From Deltaproteobacteria bacterium (lineage in GTDB: Bacteria; Myxococcota_A; Polyangia; HGW-17), in NCBI GenBank assembly GCA_016937155.1, contig JAFGWM010000027.1:27506-91505 (forward strand): DNA of 64,000 nucleotides, in the 5' to 3' direction. The translations under genes and the position numbers were made by a program. The notes under the pieces were generated by a model. The model was not told the DNA's origin. It saw only the letters and a program-made list of their open reading frames with translations, and made no database searches. Positions within the stretch are counted from its first letter, which is position 1, and the number at the start of each line of letters is the position of its first letter. Shown here piece by piece: positions 19,301-27,308 of the stretch.

Positions 19301-20317
19301 AACTGCAAGTTCTCTGAGTTCTGAAATTCCATAATCTGAATTATCTGCATCATTCCGGAGCGCATCATATTCAAGCAGCAGAGCATCCATAAGTTCACTG
19401 TCAGGCTCATCCTTAAGGTGCACTGCAAGATGCTTCAACAAAAGTGATGAGTCAGCTGAATATCTGGATACAAACAATGAAAGCTCACGAGCAAGAAACT
19501 GTAAATCCTCCGGTGGATTGTTCATTTCTGATATTTCGTCAAGAATTTCAGAATACTGCCCCAGCATGAAACCGTATCCTGCTTTCTGAAGTCTGCAGAA
19601 ATATTCACCAGAAGAATCCTCCAGTTGGGGAATTATATCTGTAAGAATTTTTCGGATCTCAGATGGTCTGTTTTCACCCATAGTATGTAAAAGCCCCAGA
19701 TAATATTCAAGGGAGGGTGATTTTTCACATGCATTTCTCAGGGATGTCTCGGTACTGCCTCCGGTGATAATATCAAGCCACGATTTCAGGTATAAAAGAA
19801 CACCTGAAAAGGAACTGTTTTCAGATCTTTTCACAAGAGAATCGATAAGGACCGATGCTTCAATAAAATTTCGCTGTCTGATTTCAAGCCAGAAAACCTG
19901 AAACAGTATGTATACAGGATATTCTTCAGACGAAATTTCCGATAGTGGCTTCTTTAATAAGACATAGGCGTCCCTCAGGGCACCAGTGGCAAGCTCCTGA
20001 AGACCCCTGAAGAAATAAGCCAGTGCCCTGTCCTTTTCACTGATTTCAGCGTCAGAAAGTACTTTGTCATAATATTTTTTAAGATGACTGGTGTTCCCTT
20101 GTCGTGAATAAAAATCGGTAAATCCATCAAGTTCGGATTCAGGAGGTAGAGATATTATAGTATCTATATGTGGCACCTCACTAATTTCATCTGAAAATCC
20201 CGATAAAAAGGATATCTTCTGTTGGGTATCCAGTGATAGGTAACCATCCAGAAGTTCAAAAAGTTCATAGCGTGATCCACATTTTTTATTGAAAAATTTA
20301 TATCCGGTATCTGCCAT
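13301..20317 (-). CDS. Giant 2338-residue helical-repeat protein with degenerate peptidase-like C-terminus
   Basis: The uninterrupted 7-kb gene encodes a protein with no signal peptide or clear membrane segment. Most of it looks alpha-helical, with TPR-like helix pairs scattered throughout (for example GDYKTAGEIFTSLIRQNPSD and DMHLARRYYIAMLDINPED near the C-terminal third) and many acidic stretches. Near the end, DAFTVYVPSYLYSQLTP then GAVAGHLFVHILG lines up with the start of M48-type metallopeptidases, where the HExxH zinc motif is expected; here it reads H2204-LFV-H2208, lacking the catalytic Glu. It is probably a cytoplasmic scaffold. AGGA supports the ATG. Function unknown. Confidence 0.8.
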   Translation of the reverse strand: MADTGYKFFNKKCGSRYELFELLDGYLSLDTQQKISFLSGFSDEISEVPHIDTIISLPPESELDGFTDFYSRQGNTSHLKKYYDKVLSDAEISEKDRALAYFFRGLQELATGALRDAYVLLKKPLSEISSEEYPVYILFQVFWLEIRQRNFIEASVLIDSLVKRSENSSFSGVLLYLKSWLDIITGGSTETSLRNACEKSPSLEYYLGLLHTMGENRPSEIRKILTDIIPQLEDSSGEYFCRLQKAGYGFMLGQYSEILDEISEMNNPPEDLQFLARELSLFVSRYSADSSLLLKHLAVHLKDEPDSELMDALLLEYDALRNDADNSDYGISELRELAVDKSESVIVNSLLMRKAFQERKYVKGIQSVDLFSTPLAMMSSGEIPENIDDVYREYPEVSILASEMSRNGIHLNKFGKKESAFLEYVEKLYEIQALGWNGISYTPDYTESEIESVYLSWWMHILNKSIDAPYSAIMDTLDDDRERALVLETTMKMLVSVGRYTEAASLFVSTMSKCELDREELFLGACICTLSKFEPADEVWMNLLESNGGTEQQPFIAAFTIRKLLQNGKLTEAGMLCENFSHFELIHKIKLEYKRVYESDEESIVSILDEFQSNETDAVEKVLRDPDSYYLLDSLESGVSRWFQSVLAPVSLGFSEYKSRTYENSRYFHHNQFLMGTVNALRYLFQNVEYIPEGFVEWCQDIYDSSPDYSVARSLLWLSGFLTGNQEKIKSPSFCDWQKAEILLHRYFENPEFYSSENPFSDDEYHRLILNAVRLRAIEKENYSLWVRCLDISTTGIDLSTEYRAFTGMFGNSVSLSHESELLYSILYPHRMSSLWAQALTGDERNPLIDGVELRAIELELSGNLQQAWDFRRQNMKLITPEGAFFVERLNEYISSPSLEYLGSAIQCDTLSNNDEPRKEHLYKTANMAFESGDHYTSLKAFWYIYADFKDEISALIGAINVSLYMNNEAVTSWLIEILKKSESEEGLTLLKDLLPPETIAYMSENPPTEPPFSFFSEHEPLTTNINVLIPPLGIAMDITEKLISECNRALENSHVPKTYVLTMLLAAGEYEKVSTLIGGCDGDSDIVTRLLSLSCGLHLGSDVLCDDAFTLKPHDQTAAFRTLSVFWKLVTGRASQLSEELSEGVFLTDWYAAVSEHSKLCNQLISEDSAGDCYLAYFYSEYTNCNAAAIFESVDFGRFTINYKHHIFRKNRQWSELDNISADDSISLGIRFTDDGEFSGDSDDFCTLWLDAFSGRGKFSKISTDSDELNSLIHLMDSIRGNTDSLPQVPDSRDLYPFVDLAARMQQQRSDTETRRKLQLIRSACDSTGLLKWMNNISGDEETFDDDYSFLFILDDFLKDASALRSMDISTGVDFIPHDLYGVLESISAISKSFDNMDVSEATIGEHHFRNPADIISFTEKNPSLGDSCDVLTQIVFPGSSGNGSAPFIRWFFSSDDNSLLEYCGNSDSEHGYLGALFGMWRNELMRRDPSMYYQFIPEKTVEISRFRQALRGGKSEEILSADTTYVRGEFADIMFYSASISLGRFMDIPDVLRRNSRILRDDLFRNQKIERVIDYLRKEKSPLSLHFSRWLDSFVLSLPDDATERKYSGEEYSFEMIFSSSSSSLLKKHLEKAIARIQSDKNRQSFRKEMERIKFRDKKAWPNTEVPFPDLKKDFFTGIFAFLSTTPPLNSGVLLEYLQENPDFSRWHNQFAAEYSVAKKTDTTDDLSDVLLPLGKHHASSLYSLCCHLCRNKKLTELTEILAGRVSGKYPESWFNDRYDAETVKHIYGILLLKSGDYKTAGEIFTSLIRQNPSDETAFKRAMYSMKKCDEDTVEIMEYRFPGETDEYHRRILEWNIAVSHGKKGDGLKFIEVITSSDLEKISSQAALLNSMIKVVCGLKSDMNTVDALRYPVEVSMLLYLSALNPVDTGIEKSPAVDEILDKALKVWSENIFALRLSGEKSGSSNPEKAIKCFDKALKIEYNKFFTTEVLKNAALTSENYLKDMHLARRYYIAMLDINPEDAQLIQSFIDFTRRDHDEVFLRLHLKSMLGKYHSDDLKVGKSLLEATELVLKTLHMDDSLEYLKNLENTLTNSSPPVFSGFDFRALTTGEFPGMLYPAKDSQGFYSVLKYFPQLSYLTPEIIEEIPLSQIIRNTTGLDCTLFSSKTDRFVITGHDAFTVYVPSYLYSQLTPHALSGAVAGHLFVHILGFDRFDGMSDEEISGLFSAVLGLLFPESDASEGGSASPSMQLTASRALETGGSHLKTVLAETLSNWRIHAGGINKVRQCMVNRIGFLVCTEVVDRRESVIKDVYNMILDERFHNFLKSSRMYRLVVNN

Positions 20318-20600
20318 AACTATCCTGCCACATTTCAGGACCCCTAATTTCTACCACAGGGTCTTAAAACAGTTTATTCAGATTTCTCTAAATTATTACC
20401 GACTTATTTAATATCAGAACAGTTACATTTATTCAAATTTACGATGCTTTTATTAAATCAGGTTTATCCAGATTCGTAATATAAACTCACAAAACTGAAG
20501 ATACTAAATTCACCACATAAAACAGACCATCAGACATTATCGTTTTCATTGACAACATTATCCCCTTATAATACATGAATATGCTGGAGAATTTTTTCTT

Positions 20601-21152
20601 ATGAGCCTTGCATACAGGGATGTATCCCACAGTGAACTGAAAGAAGTGGTGGTATCAGGAAATACAACTGAATTGAATATCCTTCTGAAGAGGCTGGTTA
20701 TTGCTGATGAATCCAGCTTCAGATGGATTAAATCTGATGTACGCTTATTCATTCTGGGAACCAGCCATGCCGCAGTACTGGATTTTCCCAATGGAATATC
20801 AGTGGCTCATATTGTCAGTTGCAGCGATATTGAATCCTCAGGAACTTCACTTTCAGTTTCAGACTGTGGCAAGGAACTGATCTTGGATGATATATTGTCA
20901 GAATATTCAGACAGTTTTCCTCATTTCTCCCTTAACTGCACCAGCACCATTGAAAAACTGGAAAACTCCAGACTGTATAATACTTCGCTTCCTCCGGCAG
21001 TACTCACTTATACATACCCAGGCCCCGGGAAACCTTCTACAACTATTTATATAAAGAAACCTGAAACGGGACTGGAGATAACCGGTGTTCATACCTACCC
21101 TGCTGAAAACGTCAGTGTTCATTCCGAACTCATACTGAAAATTACAGGCTGA
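20601..21152 (+). CDS. Hypothetical protein, 183 residues
   Basis: Unrecognised soluble protein without signal peptide. It contains a helical start (SHSELKEVVVSGNTTELNILLKR) followed by beta-rich sequence, ending in a Pro/Tyr-rich segment (YTYPGPGKPSTTIYIKKPETG). The ATG follows GGAGA by about ten bases. Its 3' end overlaps the convergent CHAP-protein gene by 11 bases. Codon use looks like its neighbours and there is no competing long frame, so it is probably real. Confidence 0.65.
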   Translation: MSLAYRDVSHSELKEVVVSGNTTELNILLKRLVIADESSFRWIKSDVRLFILGTSHAAVLDFPNGISVAHIVSCSDIESSGTSLSVSDCGKELILDDILSEYSDSFPHFSLNCTSTIEKLENSRLYNTSLPPAVLTYTYPGPGKPSTTIYIKKPETGLEITGVHTYPAENVSVHSELILKITG

Positions 21153-22563
21153 TTCTTTTCCTTATGCTCCTTCTCAGGAAATAGCCCAGGCCAAGTAAAA
21201 GAAAAACAACTGAAAAAGGTGATGATTTTCCGGAATAGTGTGTGCAACTACATCCAGAGGCATCTGAATCATCTGAAAAACCGGCATCGTCCGATGTATC
21301 ATTTTCGGGGCCGGCATCACTATTTTCAACACACACACCATCTGAACACACCTGCAGTCCCGGACAGTATTCAGGAGTGCCGTATTCCAGACATGAATCC
21401 TGATCAAAATTCCCACAGTACTGCAGACCCACGTTGGAGAAACAGGAATATCCCTCTGATGAGCACTCATCAACACAGCTTTCAGTATTAAACTGGCATA
21501 CGCCATCTATGCAGATATCCTCGTTTGAACAGAATTCCACAGTTGACCACTCAAGACAGTCATCCCCATCATAGTTTCCACATGTCCGGAAACCTGTATC
21601 CCCTTCGCAGACAACTTCACCAACTGAACATTCATCACTGCACTCCACTACAGTGGAAAGAGAAACTGCATCATACATAAGAACTCTTCTAAGATCATAT
21701 TCCTCTCCGGTGTTATCATTCAGCCTCAGGTTCTGAATTGTACCGACATCAAGCCAGAAGCTACCAAGTGAAACCCATTCATTTTCATGCTGGCTCTGAT
21801 CCACAGCAATGTCAGTCTCTCCATTTGAGTGGGTTACTGTGTATACACTCTGAACTGTTAGTGCATTTTCAGATGATGGAATAAAAACACTAATTTCATA
21901 ATTACCGGCTTCCACAACATTGAAACGCCAGCTTCCCCAGCTGTCAGGGCCGGCATCGTCCGTTGCATAGGTATAATAACTGTGACCATCTGTGCCGGAA
22001 GTGTCGTCCCACCAGTACTGTCCATGATGTTCAAAACAATCGGAAAGATCATCTATCACTGCTCCCGAATGATTTATCTCCACTGTACATTCAGGTGGAA
22101 CAACACCACCAAGGGGAATTATAAAACCCGCATCAAAATAGGAAGAGTCATAGGTCCATGTTCTCACCCCGGCCGCACATGTACTGCAGCAGTTTTCCTC
22201 CTCAACTGTGATCTGGGTTCCTGAAACATCTATCACAAAGGCCACATGACCATAAGTACCCAAAGTACGGGCTGCGATGGAACCAACAACCGGATAATCG
22301 AGAACTTCGTAGTTTGCATTTGCCTGGGCATACTGAGCCCATGTATTGGCATTTCCCCATCCGGGAAGCGCCATTTCCCAGTTACAGCATGCGCTGTGCC
22401 ATGCATACCATGTACAGTTTCCGCCATTGTCACAGCATGGATAAGGGTTGGAAGCACCACAGGGGCATGTATCTTCAACTCCTCCACAGCTATAAACAGC
22501 TTTTGAAACGGAAGGGAAAACAGTTATCGTGAGCGCCATGAGAAGGAGTGGAAATAATTTCAT
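21142..22563 (-). CDS. Secreted CHAP-domain protein with golvesin-like domain and MYXO-CTERM-like tail
   Basis: A Sec signal (about residues 1-22) leads into a CHAP amidase/peptidase domain: GGNCTWYAWHSA with catalytic Cys50, YGHVAFVIDV with His106, and VEEENC. A beta-sandwich like golvesin C-terminal domains follows (about 165-305: GSWRFNVVEAGNYEISVFI, YTVTHSNGETDIAVDQS), then two Cys-rich modules, an acidic linker, and a tail SGCSC (436-440) plus a hydrophobic stretch plus RRSIRKR. This Cys-TM-Arg arrangement matches MYXO-CTERM sorting signals, implying processing and attachment to the cell surface. It probably cleaves peptidoglycan. AGGA precedes the ATG. Confidence 0.88.
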   Translation of the reverse strand: MKLFPLLLMALTITVFPSVSKAVYSCGGVEDTCPCGASNPYPCCDNGGNCTWYAWHSACCNWEMALPGWGNANTWAQYAQANANYEVLDYPVVGSIAARTLGTYGHVAFVIDVSGTQITVEEENCCSTCAAGVRTWTYDSSYFDAGFIIPLGGVVPPECTVEINHSGAVIDDLSDCFEHHGQYWWDDTSGTDGHSYYTYATDDAGPDSWGSWRFNVVEAGNYEISVFIPSSENALTVQSVYTVTHSNGETDIAVDQSQHENEWVSLGSFWLDVGTIQNLRLNDNTGEEYDLRRVLMYDAVSLSTVVECSDECSVGEVVCEGDTGFRTCGNYDGDDCLEWSTVEFCSNEDICIDGVCQFNTESCVDECSSEGYSCFSNVGLQYCGNFDQDSCLEYGTPEYCPGLQVCSDGVCVENSDAGPENDTSDDAGFSDDSDASGCSCTHYSGKSSPFSVVFLLLGLGYFLRRSIRKRISL

Positions 22564-22718
22564 TGGGTAAATCCTCAGAGTAATAGGGTTCTTCCTGAAT
22601 TTTAGTTGAAATTTTCGCTGTATTCAACATATACTTTTGCTATGTATTCACACTATATAACATTAACGTGCAGGAATACACATTTAACAGTTTCTCAGAC
22701 TTTTCCCGGGGTGATATC

Positions 22719-24611
22719 ATGAAAAACCATACATTATTTTTTGTCATTCTTTTGGGATCAAGCGGCTGTTACAAAAAAAATACCACCGAAACAAGATATG
22801 CACCACTTCCTGCGACAATCAGAATAGAATCATTAAAAACCGCAGGAAAACCCTCATCTGCAGCTTTGTATCATCAGTATTTCAATTCCCTCCCGGGTGC
22901 AGCTGTTCCCTCATCACTGGCCAGTCTCATAATGGAGGGTTCATCATCCATCAGACCTCAGCAAAATGATTTAATAGAATATCTGCCGGGGATACTTAAT
23001 AGAACAAGCATCTCAGAAAGCTGGAGAATTGAATTTCCCCGGGCTGTTTCTGTACCGGTCATCTTTGAATATATGCTGTACACCACTTCGGATGGAACTC
23101 TTTACGCCATTGATTATATTGACCGAAAAATTGTCTTCAGAATGAATATCTCCGGATGCGGTTCATGCCGCGTAACAGGTGGTAAAACACTGAAACTGAT
23201 GTCACGAGACAAAACTCAGAAGGAAATAATCTGGAAAACACTGGATCCATTCAGTGGTAGGGAAGTTCCTTCTCCGGCAATATCCATCCCCCTGAAATGG
23301 GGTGAGTATGAAATCAGACAGCAGAAAATCCCGAAGCAGGGATGTGAGGTGATGGTTGCACTGAAGGGGAAAAAAATATGGACCCATCGCTCCACAAGCT
23401 GCAACTGGCAACTGACAAATCATTCGGTAATCTTTATTGAAAACGAAAAAATATTATCCAGATCAATCCACAATGAAACAGAAATTATCGGGATACCTAA
23501 AAAATCTGAGTCCACAGTTTTTGTGGCTGGAGGACATCTTTGGGTGTCAGAAAAAGATAAAATAAGCATTCTGAATACTAAAACTCTTGCTCAAAAAAGT
23601 GTTAGTCCACTAAAAGGCATGAAAAATCTTCGTTCTGTTGAATATACAGGAAAAAATGTATTCATTTTTCAGGGGGAGAAAGTTACTTCTGTTGGAATTT
23701 TAAATCCGGATGGTCTGAAAATTATTAAAGTATCACATTTTGCTGTCAGGCGTTTTTTCCGCCTTGATGGAAAGCTTATGGGAATATCTTCAGGGGGGCT
23801 GGTTTCATTTTCAGAAACAGGGGCAGTATCCCATTTCAGGCTCGATGAAAATGCAGTTGTACTGCCGGCAGCAGGGTATGCAGCGGTGGGGATTTCTGAT
23901 TTCATATTTCTCATTGATAAAAACTTCAGTATTCTCCTTGCCCGAAGAGTTAAAACCGGAAATATCATCAAACTGGCAGCTGAACGACAGTTGATATATG
24001 CATTCACTGATAATGGAATTGATATTTTCGATGTTTCAAGAGGGAAAAACATTTTTCACAGCAATCGCAAAAATGGATTTACTCACATGTTCCATATTTT
24101 TCACGGAAGGCTTTTTGGGAAAAAACAAAATACGCTGGAAATATTTCAAACGGTTGATTTCAGACAAATCCAGACCCTGCATCTGAAAAATCATGCAATC
24201 ATAAAAAAAACAACTGAGCTTAAAGACTCGGTGATGGGAAAAAATGCAGTACTGCGTGCACACCAACTGTTTCCACATGACTCATTTGAAAAACTTTTCG
24301 GGAAATCAGAATTTGGTATTTTCATAAGAAACTCTGGTTCTATGGCACCAGAAAAATGTATCCAGGAAGCTGAGGGATATTACGGAATCCTCACAGCACT
24401 GGAAAAAATATCTGAAAAATGCTCCCTAAAGAAGGATGTTTCATCTGAACTTAAAAAGGCCATTCACACTTATCGATGGAAAATGTACAAAAAATCAGGA
24501 GTTAAAAACCACAGTCAAAAAAAAATCAGTTCTGATATCACCGAATTAAGGAAACATCTTGAGTCTCTAAACCAGAGATTTAAAATTAAACTCCCCATCC
24601 CTCAGGATTAA
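22719..24611 (+). CDS. Beta-propeller-like lipoprotein of unknown function
   Basis: The start at 22719 is preferred to 22668 because it directly begins a lipoprotein signal, MKNHTLFFVILLGSSGC, with the lipid Cys at 17. The 630-residue product contains repeated beta-rich units resembling PQQ/WD-type propeller blades (for example YTTSDGTLYAIDYIDRKIVF, VTGGKTLKLMSRD, FVAGGHLWVSEKDKISILN, IYAFTDNGIDIFDVSRGK). It ends in a basic, helical region. I do not recognise the family. It stands alone, transcribed away from the CHAP-protein gene. A periplasmic or surface binding role is only a guess. Confidence 0.75.
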   Translation: MKNHTLFFVILLGSSGCYKKNTTETRYAPLPATIRIESLKTAGKPSSAALYHQYFNSLPGAAVPSSLASLIMEGSSSIRPQQNDLIEYLPGILNRTSISESWRIEFPRAVSVPVIFEYMLYTTSDGTLYAIDYIDRKIVFRMNISGCGSCRVTGGKTLKLMSRDKTQKEIIWKTLDPFSGREVPSPAISIPLKWGEYEIRQQKIPKQGCEVMVALKGKKIWTHRSTSCNWQLTNHSVIFIENEKILSRSIHNETEIIGIPKKSESTVFVAGGHLWVSEKDKISILNTKTLAQKSVSPLKGMKNLRSVEYTGKNVFIFQGEKVTSVGILNPDGLKIIKVSHFAVRRFFRLDGKLMGISSGGLVSFSETGAVSHFRLDENAVVLPAAGYAAVGISDFIFLIDKNFSILLARRVKTGNIIKLAAERQLIYAFTDNGIDIFDVSRGKNIFHSNRKNGFTHMFHIFHGRLFGKKQNTLEIFQTVDFRQIQTLHLKNHAIIKKTTELKDSVMGKNAVLRAHQLFPHDSFEKLFGKSEFGIFIRNSGSMAPEKCIQEAEGYYGILTALEKISEKCSLKKDVSSELKKAIHTYRWKMYKKSGVKNHSQKKISSDITELRKHLESLNQRFKIKLPIPQD

Positions 24612-24752
24612 TAAAAAAAACATGCCCCGTAACACTGAACTCTTTTCAATCATTGTGATATCTACCCTTTACAACTGGAGATAAAAATACTAAAGGAGTT
24701 AGCATCTGAAATTTTTCAGGTAACTGCCGGAGAATCCGGAAAAGGAGTATTC

Positions 24753-25235
24753 ATGATAATCGAAAAAGACAGAGTCGTTGAAATGCACTACACACTTACT
24801 GATAAAAGCGGTGAAGTGCTGGATAGCAGCCGGGATGATGAGCCTTTGGCGTTTCTTTGTGGCTATTCCAATATTATCCCCGGACTTGAAAAAGCTCTGG
24901 AGGGACTTAAAAAAGGTGATAAGAAAGTTGTCAGTGTTGAAGCAAAAGATGCTTATGGTGACTATGATGAAACACTCTCACAAACCGTAGAACGTAAAAT
25001 AATAGATGATGACGTTGAACTTGAAACCGGTATGGTACTTTATCTTATGGCTCCCCACGGACCTGAGCAGGTTGTGGTGAAATCCTTTGATGCTGATACA
25101 GTAACCCTCGACCTGAATCATCCCCTCGCTGGTATGGATCTCGAATTTGACGTGGAAATAATGAACGTTCGTGAAGGAACTCAAGAAGAACTCCTCCATG
25201 GTCATGTTCACTCCGGGGATCATCATCACCACTGA
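24753..25235 (+). CDS. slyD: FKBP-type peptidyl-prolyl isomerase, SlyD-like
   Basis: The 160-residue protein has the SlyD layout: N-terminal FKBP half (VVEMHYTLTDKSGEVLDSS, LAFLCGYSNIIPGLEKALEG), an inserted flap chaperone domain (about 70-128), the C-terminal FKBP strand HPLAGMDLEFDVEIMNV, and a His-rich tail (HGHVHSGDHHHH) that would bind nickel or other metals. It would speed prolyl isomerisation and chaperone proteins in the cytoplasm. AAAGGAG is well placed before the ATG. The tail is shorter than the E. coli one and has no Cys. It is a stand-alone gene. Confidence 0.95.
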   Translation: MIIEKDRVVEMHYTLTDKSGEVLDSSRDDEPLAFLCGYSNIIPGLEKALEGLKKGDKKVVSVEAKDAYGDYDETLSQTVERKIIDDDVELETGMVLYLMAPHGPEQVVVKSFDADTVTLDLNHPLAGMDLEFDVEIMNVREGTQEELLHGHVHSGDHHHH

Positions 25236-25274
25236 TTATTTTAAGATCCCGATATTTAACTTTATCCCCACTTA

Positions 25275-25298
25275 TTGTTTTAACTTTACTTAAAACAA
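25275..25298. terminator. Possible bidirectional terminator
   Basis: TTGTTTTAA and TTAAAACAA form a perfect 9-bp stem with a 6-base loop between the convergent slyD and zinc-ribbon genes. It is AT-only apart from one pair, so strength is doubtful. Confidence 0.35.
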
Positions 25299-25303
25299 CT
25301 TAT

Positions 25304-27220
25304 TCAGATTGAGACAAGTTCCTCAAGGGAGCATATTGTACCCGTCCAGTTGGATTTTCCCTTTACAACATTTTTCAGCCATGGAAATGCTCTTGTAAGT
25401 TTATTCAGGTCTTTTCTGACTGCAGCAGGAGCCTCATCCCATAGCCGCCTTACTGTTTTTGTATATTCTTCAGGAGAGTAACCGGATCTTAAAATCATAA
25501 CAAGATCCATAAAGAGGGAGAGTTCATTTTTTCCTGGCATTTTTTCAAGTGGGCATTCCACCACCAGAATTTCATCAATATCATCTGAAGGGAACACATC
25601 TTTCAAGACGGTGTTATCAAGTTGATGCCACGAAACACTGTCACTTTTCCTGTGTAAATAACCCTGACGGGAAGGAATGAATGTTCCGTGGGAATCATGT
25701 CGATAATCAAGTATTTCTCCTGCAGGAGAAACTTCCATAATCCGGTGATTTCCTGTGATAATGACATTTCCCGTTATGGTACTGGCCATCTCACGTGCTT
25801 TTACCAGCAGATAGTAGTCACTTCGAACAAATTCCTTGATAAATGAAATCCTTCTGCCGTTTCCCCATAAAACTGCCAGCTCATCGTCATTCAGCCATTC
25901 AATGCATTTTATATCCTGAAATGCAAAAACTTCTGTATTTTCAGCATAATCCGTTATCAGAAGAGTATTATCACTGAATGAAACCGCCGCCATTTTGGAA
26001 TTTACCCTCAGATGATTTACGTCTCCTGGTATTTTCATGGAATCGGTAACCATCATTACAGGTTTTTCCGAGCCCCATAAAAAACGACCTTTTTGCAGCA
26101 GATAATTACCCTTACGTTCCACCAGCCAACTGAAGGTTTCCAGAGTTTTGTCTGTTGTCCATGGTTGTGGAAATGGGCCTATTGTAACCTTTGAAAGATC
26201 ACCGGGATCAAGAATTACAAAATTGGTGGCTTCATTAAGATTGAAATGTGGCTGAATTATAATCCGTCCATCAGAAGTCCTTGCTGTACTTCTGGCTCTG
26301 GGCCACGAAGCAACTTTTTTGTTCTGTGGCATTATAATCAGATTGTCATCCACACTTATGAGTTCATGCTCTCCAACTACTGTTCCCCACTGAGCACCAG
26401 GCCCAAGATAACTTGTTTCTATGGCTTCATATTTCAAATCTTCAGTTGCCGGCTTGATGTGTGACCAGTTACCTTCAGAATCCAGAAGCAAACGCCCTTC
26501 CCTAAGGGCAATCTGAACGTCACTTGCAAAATGAGCCCATGGAATGTCCTCTGGAAAAACCTTTACAGTCATCATACTGAGAAGACTGCGGTAGACCGGA
26601 CACATTAATACATCCTCATTACTGACGATATCTGCAATAAATAGCCTCAAAAGAGCGCCATCCGGTATTTCTTCCGCAATATCAATTAAATTACCGTTCT
26701 CATCTCTGTATATGTATGAAAGTATATCTGCAGGTTTTTTTATAAGTGAAAAAATTGGAAACGGACTGAAGGGACACTCGGATTTTTCATTACAGGGACT
26801 CTGATTTTCAGTCATAAGCCGGACAAAGCAATTGTATGGTCCGGAAGTTGAATCAAACTCTTTTCCAGAATTAATCTTAAGATTAGTCTCTTTCCATTTC
26901 AGGGTTTTATCATATTTTTTAAGCTTTGATCTGACATCATCCATAGAATACAGTGGAATGGAATGAATAACTTCCTCCCCAAGCTCACGATAGGAATATC
27001 CCTCTTCCCCTTCAAACTCAGCTAGGACTTTTTCAAAAGCTCTGCTTCTTGACCATCCCAGAGTCAGATAAAACATAGGAGCACTGTCACCAGGTTTCCG
27101 GGAACACTGACCACAGAAAGTATCAACTTCAAGTGACAGGCACCAGGGGCATATTTTTAGCAATAGAAAGTCTCCTGACTTCGGGAAATAAATTTCAGGC
27201 ATTCTATGGCCAAATGTCAC
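25304..27220 (-). CDS. Hypothetical protein with N-terminal zinc ribbon and propeller-like region
   Basis: The 638-residue protein begins (GTG at 27220, or ATG at 27202, neither with a strong ribosome site) with a single zinc ribbon, CPWCLSLEVDTFCGQC. No signal or membrane segment is visible. The middle (about 270-520) is beta-rich with repeats like IIMPQNKKVASWPRAR, MAAVSFSDNTLLITDYAEN and VIITGNHRIMEVSPAGE, compatible with a beta-propeller. The C-terminus is helical. I cannot assign a function. It is followed on the same strand by nothing and preceded by the PEP/pyruvate-binding gene (89 bases between them). Confidence 0.7.
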   Translation of the reverse strand: MTFGHRMPEIYFPKSGDFLLLKICPWCLSLEVDTFCGQCSRKPGDSAPMFYLTLGWSRSRAFEKVLAEFEGEEGYSYRELGEEVIHSIPLYSMDDVRSKLKKYDKTLKWKETNLKINSGKEFDSTSGPYNCFVRLMTENQSPCNEKSECPFSPFPIFSLIKKPADILSYIYRDENGNLIDIAEEIPDGALLRLFIADIVSNEDVLMCPVYRSLLSMMTVKVFPEDIPWAHFASDVQIALREGRLLLDSEGNWSHIKPATEDLKYEAIETSYLGPGAQWGTVVGEHELISVDDNLIIMPQNKKVASWPRARSTARTSDGRIIIQPHFNLNEATNFVILDPGDLSKVTIGPFPQPWTTDKTLETFSWLVERKGNYLLQKGRFLWGSEKPVMMVTDSMKIPGDVNHLRVNSKMAAVSFSDNTLLITDYAENTEVFAFQDIKCIEWLNDDELAVLWGNGRRISFIKEFVRSDYYLLVKAREMASTITGNVIITGNHRIMEVSPAGEILDYRHDSHGTFIPSRQGYLHRKSDSVSWHQLDNTVLKDVFPSDDIDEILVVECPLEKMPGKNELSLFMDLVMILRSGYSPEEYTKTVRRLWDEAPAAVRKDLNKLTRAFPWLKNVVKGKSNWTGTICSLEELVSI

Positions 27221-27308
27221 AGAGTGGAAACTGTCTCATAAAACAGCCCTGCCCTCCCGATAAACGCAAAAGAGAATATTCTAAAAAGTGTTTTTCTGCA
27301 ACCCCGGT

